64,000 nt of DNA. Origin: Geothrix sp. PMB-07 (lineage in GTDB: Bacteria; Acidobacteriota; Holophagae; Holophagales; Holophagaceae). The translations under genes and the position numbers were made by a program. The notes beneath the pieces were generated by a model that worked only from the letters and a program-made list of their open reading frames with translations, was not told where the DNA came from and made no database searches. Position 1 is the stretch's first letter; each line of letters opens with the position of its first letter. The stretch spans positions 4,178,864 through 4,242,863 of the forward strand of contig NZ_CP132333.1 in NCBI RefSeq assembly GCF_030758935.1. The letters are read 5' to 3'. Of this stretch, positions 45,915 through 54,761 are shown in pieces.

Positions 45915-46832
45915 GTGTCCGTGGGTTTGCTCGACGGCCTGTTCAACCAATTCAAGAAGGGCCTGAAACGCACGCAGGAGCTGGTGCTGGCGCCCATGGG
46001 ACGCCTGCTCGGGCTGAGGCGGCTGGATGAGGCTCAACTGGAGGAGTTGGAGGATCTGCTGCTCCAGGCCGACCTGGGCGTGAAGGCCGTGGATCAGCTG
46101 ATGGCGAGGCTCCGCACCGAACTGAAGGGTGGTTCCGACATCGACCCCAAGGCCGTTCTGAAGGACGAATTGCTGAAGCTGCTGCGTCAGCGCCCCGCCA
46201 ACCCCTTCACAGCCTCTGGCACCCAGGTGGTGCTGCTGGTGGGGGTCAACGGCGTGGGCAAGACCACCACCCTGGGCAAGCTGGCTGCCCACCTCAAAGC
46301 CAAGGGGGACGCGGTTCTCGTGGTGGCGGGCGATACCTTCCGCGCCGCCGCGATCGATCAACTCGAACGTTGGGGCGAACGGGCCGGTGTGCCTGTCATC
46401 CGCAACCAGATGGGCGGTGATCCGGCAGCCATCGCCTTTGATGGCGCCACCAGCGCCAAGGCCAAGGGCACCCCCTGGGTGCTCATCGACACCGCCGGGC
46501 GCCTGCACACCAAGGACCACCTCATGAAGGAACTGGACAAGATTCACCGCAGCCTTCAGAAGGTTATTCCGGGCGCCCCCCATCGGGTGCTGCTGGTACT
46601 GGACGCCACCACGGGCCAGAACGGGCTGGTGCAAGCCGAGGCCTTCGCCCAAGCCGCGGGCGTCACGGATCTGGTGCTCACCAAGCTGGATGGCAGCGCC
46701 AAGGGCGGAGTGGTGGTGTCGATCCTCGAACGCCTGCGTCTCCCCATCGCCTTCGTGGGCGTGGGCGAGGGTGTGGACGATCTGATTCCCTTTGATCCGG
46801 AAGCCTTCGTGGACGGCCTCCTCGATGCCTGA
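45915..46832 (+). CDS. ftsY: Signal recognition particle receptor FtsY
   Basis: A 305-residue SRP GTPase with a short N-terminus and the NG domain. The N part (LEELEDLLLQADLGVKAVDQ) precedes P-loop VGVNGVGKTTTLGKLA, AGDTFRAAAIDQLERW, DTAGRLHTKDHLMKEL and LTKLDGSAKGGVVVSI. It docks ribosome-SRP complexes at the membrane. The long acidic A-domain of E. coli FtsY is missing, as in many bacteria. I chose the GTG eight bases after GGAGG; a second GTG two codons later is possible. It overlaps ribD by 8 bases. Confidence 0.94.
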   Translation: MSVGLLDGLFNQFKKGLKRTQELVLAPMGRLLGLRRLDEAQLEELEDLLLQADLGVKAVDQLMARLRTELKGGSDIDPKAVLKDELLKLLRQRPANPFTASGTQVVLLVGVNGVGKTTTLGKLAAHLKAKGDAVLVVAGDTFRAAAIDQLERWGERAGVPVIRNQMGGDPAAIAFDGATSAKAKGTPWVLIDTAGRLHTKDHLMKELDKIHRSLQKVIPGAPHRVLLVLDATTGQNGLVQAEAFAQAAGVTDLVLTKLDGSAKGGVVVSILERLRLPIAFVGVGEGVDDLIPFDPEAFVDGLLDA

Positions 46833-47952
46833 CCTGAAGCTCAGTCCCGAGGTCGCCTGGGCTCTGGCCACCGGAGGGCCCTGGCCCGATCCTGCAACTC
46901 GGACCGGAGATGAGCACTTCATGGCCGAGGCCCTCCAAGAGGCCCTGAAGGGCGTGGGCCTGGCCAGCCCGAACCCTCCGGTGGGTTGTGTGCTGGTAAA
47001 GGAGGGCCGCATCCTGGGCCGCGGCGTGCATACCCGGGCTGGGGATCCCCACGGGGAAATCATGGCCCTGCGCGATGCGGAGGCCCGAGGCGAAGATCCC
47101 AGCGGCGCCACGGCCTACGTGACGCTGGAGCCCTGTTGCCACCAGGGCCGCACGGGCCCTTGCACCATGGCGCTCATCCAGGCGGGCATCACCCGGGTGG
47201 TGGTGGGGGTTCGCGATCCCAACCCCCGCGTGGATGGCGGCGGGCTGGCCATCCTGCGCGCCCAGGGCCTGTCTGTTCAGGAAGGCGTCCTGGGCGAAGC
47301 CTGCGGCCGCTTTCACGCGCCCTTCTTCAAGCTCATCCGGACCGGCCTTCCCTGGGTCACCTTGAAATTGGCCCTGGGCTCGGATGGTTCACTGGGGCCA
47401 GCAGGACAAAGCACCCAGGTGACCCCACCCGAAGTGCAGCAATGGGCCCATGCCCTGCGGCGGGCCTCCGAAGCCATCGTGGTGGGCCGCCACACCATTG
47501 AGGTGGACGATCCCCAGCTCACCGACCGCTGGCCCGCCCCGACAGCCCCTCATCGCAGCTTCGCCCGGGTGGTCATGGACCAGGGTGGCCAGATTTCTCC
47601 CAAGGCTCGGGTCTGGCAGCCCGTGGCAGGCCAGCCGGTCTTTCGCGCCGTGATTGGCGATCCCACTCCACTGAGGGGTGTCGAGGACCTGCGCCTTCCC
47701 CCGGACGGACGCGGATGCAGTTTGCGCCATCTGTTGCATGAACTCGCCGCCCGGGGGGTGGGACGGGTGCTGGTGGAGGGGGGAGGCACCCTGGCCGCGG
47801 GCTTCCTGGCCCAGAACCTGGTGGATGAATTCCACCGCTTCCAGAGCGATCTCCCGGCCGGAGGCCACTCTTTAACTTTATGTCTGCCTTCGGCTTGGAA
47901 GTTCTCATCTTCGGCGCGATGGGACACTGGCCGCTGGGAAATCTGGCGGTAG
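46825..47952 (+). CDS. ribD: Bifunctional riboflavin deaminase/reductase RibD
   Basis: A 375-residue enzyme for two early steps of riboflavin synthesis. The N-terminal deaminase domain has GLASPNPPVGCVLVKEG, the zinc-site segment AGDPHGEIMALRDAEA (usually HAE, here HGE) and EPCCHQGRTGPC. The C-terminal reductase domain has WVTLKLALGSDG and VLVEGGGTLAAGFL. The ATG overlaps the ftsY stop. The C-terminus (WKFSSSARWDTGRWEIWR) is normal in length. Other riboflavin genes ribE, ribA and ribH are not beside it. Confidence 0.93.
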   Translation: MPDLKLSPEVAWALATGGPWPDPATRTGDEHFMAEALQEALKGVGLASPNPPVGCVLVKEGRILGRGVHTRAGDPHGEIMALRDAEARGEDPSGATAYVTLEPCCHQGRTGPCTMALIQAGITRVVVGVRDPNPRVDGGGLAILRAQGLSVQEGVLGEACGRFHAPFFKLIRTGLPWVTLKLALGSDGSLGPAGQSTQVTPPEVQQWAHALRRASEAIVVGRHTIEVDDPQLTDRWPAPTAPHRSFARVVMDQGGQISPKARVWQPVAGQPVFRAVIGDPTPLRGVEDLRLPPDGRGCSLRHLLHELAARGVGRVLVEGGGTLAAGFLAQNLVDEFHRFQSDLPAGGHSLTLCLPSAWKFSSSARWDTGRWEIWR

Positions 47953-48007
47953 ACTGAGCCTGGCACGACCTTTGACAGTCCCTGGTGATGGACCTTCCGG
48001 AGATCCC

Positions 48008-49699
48008 ATGCGCAGCGCCCCTTGGCGATTCCTCACTGGTTTGATGGCCCTGGCCCTGCTGGCTGCCTGCGGTGGTGGTGGTGGCTCTTCGGTCAATGGT
48101 GATGCCCGGCTCACCATCCAGGCCCAGTTCGAGAAGCGCACCCTGTCCGCAGCGGGCCTGAGCAACACCACCAGCCTGAAACCCATCCGCTACTGCTGGG
48201 CCGAGGTGCGAGATGCCAATTCCAACGCCCTTCTGTCTTCCGGTTACCTCGGCAGCGATGGCACCGGGGCCACCACGGTGCCCAAAGGCCTGTCGGTATA
48301 CGTGCAGGTCTTCGCCGAGTACCAAGTTCCCAGCTCGGATCCCAACAGCTTCTTCCTCCGGGGTGACGTCAAGAATGCACCCCTGCCTTCGGGGTATGTG
48401 AGCCTCACGGCCTTCAATGCCCTGCCGCTTTGGAGCGTGACCAGCGCCACCTTTGTGGCAGATCGCGATGGCACCCTCGGAGTCACCGCCCTGGCCAGCA
48501 ACCGCATCGCCGGTGCCTTCAACATCGCCGACCAGGCGGTGACCTTCGCCGCCGCCGTCCGCGACATGGATGGCTCGGCCAGCTTCCGCCTGCCCAACCT
48601 CCACACCTTCTGGACCACCAGCACCAATCCCGCCGACCAGACCCGCAACTTCCCCGAGCTCACCCGGAGTTCCTCTACCTCGTACCTTCAATCCAGCAGT
48701 GGCCGGGCCCTGTTCAGCCATGGCGTCCTGGGCCAGAACGACGGGACGCCAAACACAGGCACCGATGAGTGGAGCGACGGAGTCCTCCGGCAAACCTTCG
48801 CCCGTCTGCTCTTCGCGGACTACAGTTACAAGGCCGATGGCAGCAGCTCCCTATCCCTCCTGCGCCGAGACAATGACAACGTGAGCCTCTCCCGCATCGT
48901 GCCTTCGGAATCCACGGCGGCTTTCGTGGCTGGGTTCTGCGACTTCCTGGCTGCTGCCTCCGGCAGCCAGAGCCAGATTATGGATTTCTACTACGATGGC
49001 TCCGGACGGAGTACCGTAGACGTTTTCGACCTGGCAGACACAGGAGCCCTGCCCACCAGCCAGGGCGAATTCACCCGCGCCAACATTGCCAGCAGTCTCT
49101 GGGGCATCTGGAAGCAGGCCCTGGGAGGCACCCCTTCCGGCCTTGCCACCCTGTGGGCGGCCGTGCGCTCCACCCAGGCCTTATACGGGGGGGTAGGCGA
49201 ATATGAGCAGGCCACCCTGGGTTGCTACCCCAGCTACCTTCTGGGGGTTCAAAGCCGAACGACACCTTCCGCTTGGGGCACGGTCCTTAACCAGCTTTCC
49301 CAGGCCTCCATTCCCAATCCCGACCCAGTGGTGACCTCGTACTTCAACAGCAATGCCCTTTGGCTCACTCGGGCCGTCCCGCTCAATGAATCCGGCAGCC
49401 TCCAAACCTACCCCGCAAGTTCCAATATCTACTACGATCGCAACCAAAGCCAGGTCTACCGATTCACCCATGGTGGCGGCAACCGCACGATTTCCATGAC
49501 CCCCACCAGCGGCCAGGATTTCTACCTCGAACTGCTGGGCCCGGGCGGCTGGGTGGCGGGTGACACGTCCAGCTCCCGCACAGGCCAGACCCGCACCCTC
49601 AGCCTCACGAACCTCCCCGCCGGTGTCTACGCTGCCCGAGTTCGGGTGGGAGCCACCACGGCCACAGGCCTGAACACCTTCACCATCACGGTGAACTAG
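48008..49699 (+). CDS. Large secreted lipoprotein, unknown function
   Basis: A 563-residue lipoprotein with signal peptide and lipobox ALLAAC, the lipidated Cys at residue 21 followed by a Gly run and Ser. The body is Ser/Thr/Asn/Gly-rich beta-type sequence with no enzyme motif I know. The last 85 residues (QVYRFTHGGGNRTISMTPTS through NLPAGVYAARVRV) resemble bacterial pre-peptidase C-terminal (PPC) beta-sandwich domains, common on secreted proteins. GGAG precedes the ATG. It stands alone between ribD and the convergent thiS gene, only 11 bases from the latter. Confidence 0.8.
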   Translation: MRSAPWRFLTGLMALALLAACGGGGGSSVNGDARLTIQAQFEKRTLSAAGLSNTTSLKPIRYCWAEVRDANSNALLSSGYLGSDGTGATTVPKGLSVYVQVFAEYQVPSSDPNSFFLRGDVKNAPLPSGYVSLTAFNALPLWSVTSATFVADRDGTLGVTALASNRIAGAFNIADQAVTFAAAVRDMDGSASFRLPNLHTFWTTSTNPADQTRNFPELTRSSSTSYLQSSSGRALFSHGVLGQNDGTPNTGTDEWSDGVLRQTFARLLFADYSYKADGSSSLSLLRRDNDNVSLSRIVPSESTAAFVAGFCDFLAAASGSQSQIMDFYYDGSGRSTVDVFDLADTGALPTSQGEFTRANIASSLWGIWKQALGGTPSGLATLWAAVRSTQALYGGVGEYEQATLGCYPSYLLGVQSRTTPSAWGTVLNQLSQASIPNPDPVVTSYFNSNALWLTRAVPLNESGSLQTYPASSNIYYDRNQSQVYRFTHGGGNRTISMTPTSGQDFYLELLGPGGWVAGDTSSSRTGQTRTLSLTNLPAGVYAARVRVGATTATGLNTFTITVN

Positions 49700-49710
49700 G
49701 CCCGGTTGGT

Positions 49711-49911
49711 TCAGCCGCCGCCCACCAAGCGCACCACCTCAAGACGGTCGCCCTCCTGCAGGGGGGTGACCGCATGTTCGGCGCGGCGCACCACCTCACC
49801 ATTCAACTCGATGGCGCTGCCATAGCTCGGCAGGTTCAGCCAGACGGCCAGATCGGCCACGGTGGCCAAAGCGGGAGTCTCCCGGGCGTCGCCATTGATA
49901 TGGAGCTTCAT
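49711..49911 (-). CDS. thiS: ThiS-like sulfur carrier protein
   Basis: A 66-residue ubiquitin-fold sulfur carrier ending in VRLVGGG, whose terminal Gly is thiocarboxylated. The N-terminus [13 protein letters not shown] and the [14 protein letters not shown] end match ThiS. Its start overlaps the stop of the PLP enzyme gene (ATGA). No thiG, thiF, thiC or thiE is nearby, so it may serve thiamin synthesis from a scattered location or donate sulfur to the neighbouring PLP enzyme. Confidence 0.85.
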   Translation of the reverse strand: MKLHINGDARETPALATVADLAVWLNLPSYGSAIELNGEVVRRAEHAVTPLQEGDRLEVVRLVGGG

Positions 49912-51101
49912 CGGGCCTCCGCGGCAGCCTGGAACCCCTTTTCCAGATCCGCAATGAGATCGGGTTGGTCCTCGATGCCCACGGAAAAGCGCAACAAACC
50001 ATCCGTGATGCCTAGACGAGCTTTCACCTCGGGGGCGGTTCTCAGATGGCTCATGCTGGCCGGATGCTGGATGAGGCTTTCCACGCCACCCAGGCTCACT
50101 CCCCGGGTGATCACCTCCAGGGCCTCACAGAAGCGCTGTCCCGCCAGGAGTCCAGCCCGCAGTTCAAAGCCCACCATGGCCCCAAACCCCTTCTCCATCT
50201 GGCGCAGGGCGATATCGTAGCCTGGATGGGTGGGCAGACCCGGATAGTCCACCCGGGCCACATGGGGCTGCCAGAGAAGCCATTGGGCCAGGGCCTGGGC
50301 GTTGTCCGAAGCACGGCGCACCCGCAGGGCCAGGGTTTTGAGGCCCCGGTGAAGCAGCCAGGCGGCCATGGGATCCAGCGTGGGCCCGACCAGCTTGCTG
50401 AGGTGCCAACACGCCACCACGTCCGCCTCGCAGCCTGCCACCACACCTGCCACCACGTCCGAATGCCCGGCCAGATACTTGGTGGCCGAAGCCACGCTGA
50501 GATCGATGCCGAACGCCCGAGGCTTCGTATGGATGGGGCTGGGGAAGGTGTTATCGGCCACCGTGCGGATCCCGTGCTTCCGACCCAGGGCCGCCACCCC
50601 GGCGAGATCGGTCATGGCCAGGGTGGGATTGGAGGGCGTCTCCACCCAGATCAGGCGGGTGTTCGGGCGAACGGCGGCCTCCCATTCCCCCAGGTCCAAG
50701 CTGTTCTTGACCCAGGTGACCTGGAGGCCTCGCTCCGTCTCCCAGCGCCGGATGAGTTGTTCGGTGCCCAGGTAGATGGCGGCCGGAGCCACCAGATGAT
50801 CACCGCTCTTGAGGAAGGCCTCGAACACCAGGGCGAAGGCCGACATGCCTGAGGCTGTGGCCAAAGCCCGCTCGGCCCCCTCCAATTCCGCCAGCACCGC
50901 CTCGACCTCGCTGGTGTTGGGGTTGCCCCAGCGGGTGTAGAAGGCCGGTGGTTCAACACTGGCAGCGAATTCGGCCCCTTCCCGGTTCTCCAAAAGCTGG
51001 AAGACCGAGGTTTGAAAAATGGGCGTGGTCACGGCCCGGGTGGGATTGAAATGCTTCCCGGCGTGGATGGCGGTGGTGGTGGGTCCCCAGGGTTTGGGCA
51101 T
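49908..51101 (-). CDS. PLP-dependent Cys/Met metabolism enzyme (cystathionine gamma-synthase/lyase family)
   Basis: A 397-residue trans-sulfuration enzyme. The N-terminus [20 protein letters not shown] and [10 protein letters not shown], substrate-binding YTRWGNPNT, and PLP Lys in [20 protein letters not shown] place it in the MetB/MetC/MetZ family. Sequence alone does not decide between cystathionine gamma-synthase, gamma-lyase and O-acylhomoserine sulfhydrylase. It overlaps thiS, which suggests a possible protein-thiocarboxylate sulfur donor. GGAG lies 8 bases before the ATG. Confidence 0.9.
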   Translation of the reverse strand: MPKPWGPTTTAIHAGKHFNPTRAVTTPIFQTSVFQLLENREGAEFAASVEPPAFYTRWGNPNTSEVEAVLAELEGAERALATASGMSAFALVFEAFLKSGDHLVAPAAIYLGTEQLIRRWETERGLQVTWVKNSLDLGEWEAAVRPNTRLIWVETPSNPTLAMTDLAGVAALGRKHGIRTVADNTFPSPIHTKPRAFGIDLSVASATKYLAGHSDVVAGVVAGCEADVVACWHLSKLVGPTLDPMAAWLLHRGLKTLALRVRRASDNAQALAQWLLWQPHVARVDYPGLPTHPGYDIALRQMEKGFGAMVGFELRAGLLAGQRFCEALEVITRGVSLGGVESLIQHPASMSHLRTAPEVKARLGITDGLLRFSVGIEDQPDLIADLEKGFQAAAEAR

Positions 51102-51128
51102 CAGACAACTCCAAACCCCAGGATAGGC

Positions 51129-51416
51129 CTAGCGCCTCCAGAAGACGATGCCCAGGGCGATAACGGCGAAGGCCACCACCACCACCAGGCGCCACACGGT
51201 GGGCCGGTCATCGGGCAGATCGAAAGGTCCTCGGTCTTCCAGGGCCGCTTGAGTGAGTGCATCCTCCGCAGCCGGGGCCAGCCCCTGGCAGTCCGCACAA
51301 CGGAAGGGTTCACCGGGAGTGATCACCGCCGCCACCACGGAACTTCCGCAGGATTGGCACACGTGGGCCACGCCGGGATGGTAGGCCTCAAGAGCGGTAG
51401 GGATCTCGTTGGTCAT
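51129..51416 (-). CDS. Small zinc-ribbon protein with C-terminal membrane anchor
   Basis: A 95-residue protein. Two CxxC pairs form a zinc ribbon (HVCQSCGSSVVA and FRCADCQGLAP), followed by an acidic linker and a single C-terminal transmembrane helix (WRLVVVVAFAVIALGIVFW) ending RR. This is a tail-anchored layout with the ribbon in the cytoplasm. I do not recognise a named family. It lies between gatB and the PLP enzyme on the same strand. I set the start at MTNEIPTAL; an earlier start ten codons upstream exists. Confidence 0.75.
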   Translation of the reverse strand: MTNEIPTALEAYHPGVAHVCQSCGSSVVAAVITPGEPFRCADCQGLAPAAEDALTQAALEDRGPFDLPDDRPTVWRLVVVVAFAVIALGIVFWRR

Positions 51417-51479
51417 GCAGCCTCGCCTGGGTGGAACAAAGCTCAAGCCCCGTTCGCCTGGCCCAGCATGGGGCGTGCG

Positions 51480-52940
51480 CTAGGATTTGGCCAGGGCCTC
51501 CGCCAGAACCTCATTCACCAGCCGGGCGTCCAGGCGCCCGTTCCCCGCCTTCAGCACCTGGCCCACCAGGAACCCTTTCAGACTTTCCTTGCCGCCCTTG
51601 ATCTGAGCCACGGGCCCGGGGTGTGCTGTCAGCACCTGCAGCACCAGCGCCTCGATGGGCCCGCGGTCACGGATCTGGGCCAGCCCTTTTTGCGCCACGA
51701 TGGCCTCGGCACTCCCCTCGCCTGCCAGCAAAACCGGGAAGACCTGCTCCTTGGCGGTGCCAAATCCCAGGGTGCGCGCATCCACCAGGCGCACCAGTTC
51801 CGCCAGTTTTTTGGGCTCCACGGGGAAGGCTTCAATGCTGATGCCGCGCTCATTCAAGGTCCTGCTCACCTCGCCCAGCATCCAGGCCGCCGCCCCGCGG
51901 CCTGATCCACTCAGTCGCGCCAGCTCGTCGAAGTAGGTCGCGAAAGCCGGACTCTGGGCCAGGGTCTGGGCCTCGTCCAACCCCAGACCGTAGGCCTCCT
52001 GCCAGCGACGGATGCGCTGATCGGGAAGTTCGGGAAGCGCGGCGCGAGCGGCGGTGATTTCCTCGGGTTCGATGGTGAGAAGGGGCAGGTCGGGCTCCGG
52101 GAAGTACCGATAATCCATGGCGGCCTCCTTGGACCGCTGTCCCCGGGTCTCACCGGCCGAGGCGTCCCAGCCGCGGGTTTCCATCTGCACGGCTTCACCG
52201 GCCTCCAAGAGGGCCGTCTGTCTTTCAATTTCGTGCTCCAAGGCCTGCCGGACAAAGCGGAAGGAGTTCAGGTTTTTCACCTCCACCCGGGTGCCAAAGG
52301 CGGCCTCGCCCGCCTTTCGGACGCTCACGTTGGCATCACAACGGAAACTGCCCTCCTCCAGGTTGCCGTCACAGATTCCCAGCCCCACCACCAGGCGATG
52401 AAGGGCTTTAAGGTAGTCCGAGGCCTCCTGGGCGCTGCGCAGATCCGGCGCTCCGACGATTTCCAGCAAGGGAACCCCGGCGCGGTTCAGGTCCACATGG
52501 CTGTGGTGGGCATCCAGGTCGTGATGGCTCTTTCCTGCGTCTTCCTCAAGGTGGGCCCGCTCGATTCGAATGCGGACAGGGCCTTCCTTGCCTCGCACCC
52601 GCGCATCTCCAGGCACATCGAGATGACCCTCCTCCACAAGGGCCACGGGGCCCTGGGTGATCTGGTAGCCCTTGGGCAGATCGGGGTAGAAGTACTGCTT
52701 GCGATAGAAAGCGCTGCGGGGCTGGATCGTGCCCTCCACGGCCAGTCCCAGGACCAGGGCCATGCGCACAGCTTCCGCGTTCAAAGTCGGCAGGGCCCCG
52801 GGAAGTCCCAGACACACGGGGCAGGTCAAGCTGTTGGGCGGGGCACCGGACTGGTTGCGGCAGGCACAAAACATCTTGGACCGGGTCTTCAACTGAACGT
52901 GCACTTCCAGACCGATCACCGCTTCATAGCCAGGCTTCAT
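51480..52940 (-). CDS. gatB: Aspartyl/glutamyl-tRNA amidotransferase subunit B
   Basis: A 486-residue GatB that, with GatA and GatC, converts Glu-tRNA(Gln) or Asp-tRNA(Asn) to the amidated form. N-terminal EAVIGLEVHVQLKTRSKMFC and CPVCLGLPGALPTLN contain the zinc Cys and kinase-like region; RSAFYRKQYFYPDLPKGYQI and MDYRYFPEPDLP follow. The C-terminal YqeY-like tail domain ends at LVNEVLAEALAK. AAGGAG precedes the ATG. gatA and gatC are not nearby. Confidence 0.97.
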   Translation of the reverse strand: MKPGYEAVIGLEVHVQLKTRSKMFCACRNQSGAPPNSLTCPVCLGLPGALPTLNAEAVRMALVLGLAVEGTIQPRSAFYRKQYFYPDLPKGYQITQGPVALVEEGHLDVPGDARVRGKEGPVRIRIERAHLEEDAGKSHHDLDAHHSHVDLNRAGVPLLEIVGAPDLRSAQEASDYLKALHRLVVGLGICDGNLEEGSFRCDANVSVRKAGEAAFGTRVEVKNLNSFRFVRQALEHEIERQTALLEAGEAVQMETRGWDASAGETRGQRSKEAAMDYRYFPEPDLPLLTIEPEEITAARAALPELPDQRIRRWQEAYGLGLDEAQTLAQSPAFATYFDELARLSGSGRGAAAWMLGEVSRTLNERGISIEAFPVEPKKLAELVRLVDARTLGFGTAKEQVFPVLLAGEGSAEAIVAQKGLAQIRDRGPIEALVLQVLTAHPGPVAQIKGGKESLKGFLVGQVLKAGNGRLDARLVNEVLAEALAKS

Positions 52941-52973
52941 CGCAGCTCCTTAGCTCAGTGTACCGGGCCTCTT

Positions 52974-54278
52974 CTACTTCCCGAGACAGAACCCGCTGAA
53001 GAGGGCGTCCAGGGCGCTGTCGGCGCGGTCCTCCCCCGTGAGGCGGGCCAACTGGGCCCAGGCTCCCTGAAGAAGAGAGGCGGGTACTTCTGGAGGACAA
53101 CCCTCGTCCAGAGCCGAAAGCAGGTCCAGCTGCCGCACCAATTCATCCAGCAATTCCACCTGGCGGCCTGTGGCCAGGGCCCCCAGGCAGGCATCTGGCG
53201 CCAACCCTCCCAACAGCCGCTCCTTGAGGGCCGCCTCCAGGGCATCCAGATCCCCCTGGAGGGCGGCGATGGCCACACCAGAGGCTTTGCCTCGATCAGC
53301 GAAAGTGCTCACCTCCAGAACCTTTCCACGGAAAGGGGCCAGGGTTGTTTCCGAAAGCCCATCGGGGCCATCTCCCACAGGGGTCAGGTGCAGTACGAGA
53401 TCCGCCTCTTCTAGAACGGCTCCCACCCGGGCCACTCCCAACTGCTCCACCCGATCCTCGGACTCGCGCAATCCCGCCGTGTCGAACAGACGGAGAGGCA
53501 GGCCCCGCCATTCGCACCGTACCTCCAGGACATCCCGGGTGGTGCCGGGAAGATCCGTGACGATGGCCCGATCCCCCCCCGCCAAGGCGTTGAAGAGGGT
53601 GCTTTTGCCGGCGTTGGGACGTCCCACGATGCCCAGCCGGATGCCCTCCCGCAGGTGAATGGCAGCCCGGGATCGGGCTTGTTCCACGTGGAACCCAATC
53701 CTAAGGCGAAGCAAATCGTTCTTTAAAGCCTTGAGGTCCAGGCCAATACCCTCATCCTCGCCATAGTCCACCGCCGCTTCGGCCCTTGACATCCAAGGCG
53801 TCAGGACGGCGCGCGCCTCATGAATCCAAGTCGGCTGCGCTCCGGCCCGGGCCTGGGCCAGGCGGATCTGGGTATCGGTCTCCGCCGCCACCAGATCCCT
53901 CAGGGCCTCGGCCTCCAGCAGCCCCTGCTTGCCATTGAGAAGGGCTCGGCGGGTGAATTCTCCGGGCTCGGCCTGGCGCACCCCCAGCCGACCCAGATGC
54001 GTCAGAAGACGCCGCACCAACAACGGATTGCCGTGGACCTGAAGTTCAACCAGGTCCTCACCGGTATAACTGCTGGGCCCAGGGAAGAACAACACCAGGG
54101 CCCGCTCGCGAAAACCCTCCCAACAAAGAGTGCGAAGGGTGGCCTTCCGGGGTTCAGGCAAGGACAGCAGGGGCGCAAGGGTATCGGCCAGGTCTGACCC
54201 AGATACGCGCAGCACCGCCACTGCCGAGGGCAGCAGGGGTGTCGCAGGAGCACAAATGGGATCAGAAACGGCGGGCAC
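52974..54278 (-). CDS. mnmE: tRNA modification GTPase MnmE
   Basis: A 434-residue enzyme that with MnmG installs cmnm5 on tRNA wobble uridine. The N-terminal folate-binding domain starts ICAPATPLLPSAVAVLRVSG. The G domain is embedded in the helical domain: GRPNAGKSTLFNALAGGDRA, TDLPGTTRD and DTAGLRESEDRV. The C-terminal catalytic motif is FCLGK (CxGK). A perfect parS-like palindrome (53681-53694) lies inside the coding sequence, encoding the residues FHVE. Gene order mnmE-jag-yidC-rnpA-rpmH is conserved. Confidence 0.96.
   Translation of the reverse strand: MPAVSDPICAPATPLLPSAVAVLRVSGSDLADTLAPLLSLPEPRKATLRTLCWEGFRERALVLFFPGPSSYTGEDLVELQVHGNPLLVRRLLTHLGRLGVRQAEPGEFTRRALLNGKQGLLEAEALRDLVAAETDTQIRLAQARAGAQPTWIHEARAVLTPWMSRAEAAVDYGEDEGIGLDLKALKNDLLRLRIGFHVEQARSRAAIHLREGIRLGIVGRPNAGKSTLFNALAGGDRAIVTDLPGTTRDVLEVRCEWRGLPLRLFDTAGLRESEDRVEQLGVARVGAVLEEADLVLHLTPVGDGPDGLSETTLAPFRGKVLEVSTFADRGKASGVAIAALQGDLDALEAALKERLLGGLAPDACLGALATGRQVELLDELVRQLDLLSALDEGCPPEVPASLLQGAWAQLARLTGEDRADSALDALFSGFCLGK
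53681..53694. other. parS-like chromosome segregation site 2
   Basis: A second perfect copy of GTTCCACGTGGAAC lies inside mnmE, 3.3 kb left of dnaA. parS sites inside coding sequences near the origin are common in bacteria with ParABS. The palindrome is read as FHVE in the mnmE frame without disrupting it. Confidence 0.8.
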
Positions 54279-54287
54279 CAGGCCAGT

Positions 54288-54752
54288 CTACTTCCGGAAC
54301 ACCTTCACGGGTTTGAAGGTGCCAGTGCCTTCGCTTTCGGTGCCAAGACCCGCCTCGCGGCTCACCACCAGGTGCACCCAGCGGCGTTCGCGGGCACTGA
54401 GGGCCCCCAGGGTGTGGCTGCCCACCTCGCGGGCCTTGGCGGCAGCGAACTGGCCCATGGCCATCACTTCCTGCATCCGGAAGAGACGGGCACCCTTCAC
54501 GTCCAGATAGGCCAGCTTTTGATCTTCCCGCTCGCCCTGAGCTTCGTGCACCAGAAACTGCAGGGCATCCAGGGCCACACCCCGGTTGGCGCCCAGGTAA
54601 GAGGCATCGGGGCCGGCGATGGCCACGCGGTTGGGAAAGGCCTCCTCGTCGCCTGAGGGGGCGAAGCGGGCCTCCAGGGCCAGTCCCAGGTGGGCCCCCC
54701 AGCGGGCGATGAGTTCGGGAACAGATTCCAGTGTGGCGCCGCTTTTCCGCAT
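54288..54752 (-). CDS. jag: Jag/KhpB-like KH-R3H RNA-binding protein
   Basis: A 154-residue protein next to yidC, the usual place of jag (khpB, eloR). The middle segment (LGANRGVALDALQFLVHEAQ) is the KH-domain helix region, and the end has an R3H-like ARERRWVHLVVSREAGLGTES. The N-terminal Jag_N domain found in Firmicutes is missing, making it shorter than the usual 200-250 residues. In Firmicutes KhpB binds RNA and affects cell elongation and division; here that is by analogy. It lies 9 bases after yidC. Confidence 0.88.
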   Translation of the reverse strand: MRKSGATLESVPELIARWGAHLGLALEARFAPSGDEEAFPNRVAIAGPDASYLGANRGVALDALQFLVHEAQGEREDQKLAYLDVKGARLFRMQEVMAMGQFAAAKAREVGSHTLGALSARERRWVHLVVSREAGLGTESEGTGTFKPVKVFRK

Positions 54753-54761
54753 GGTGGGCTC

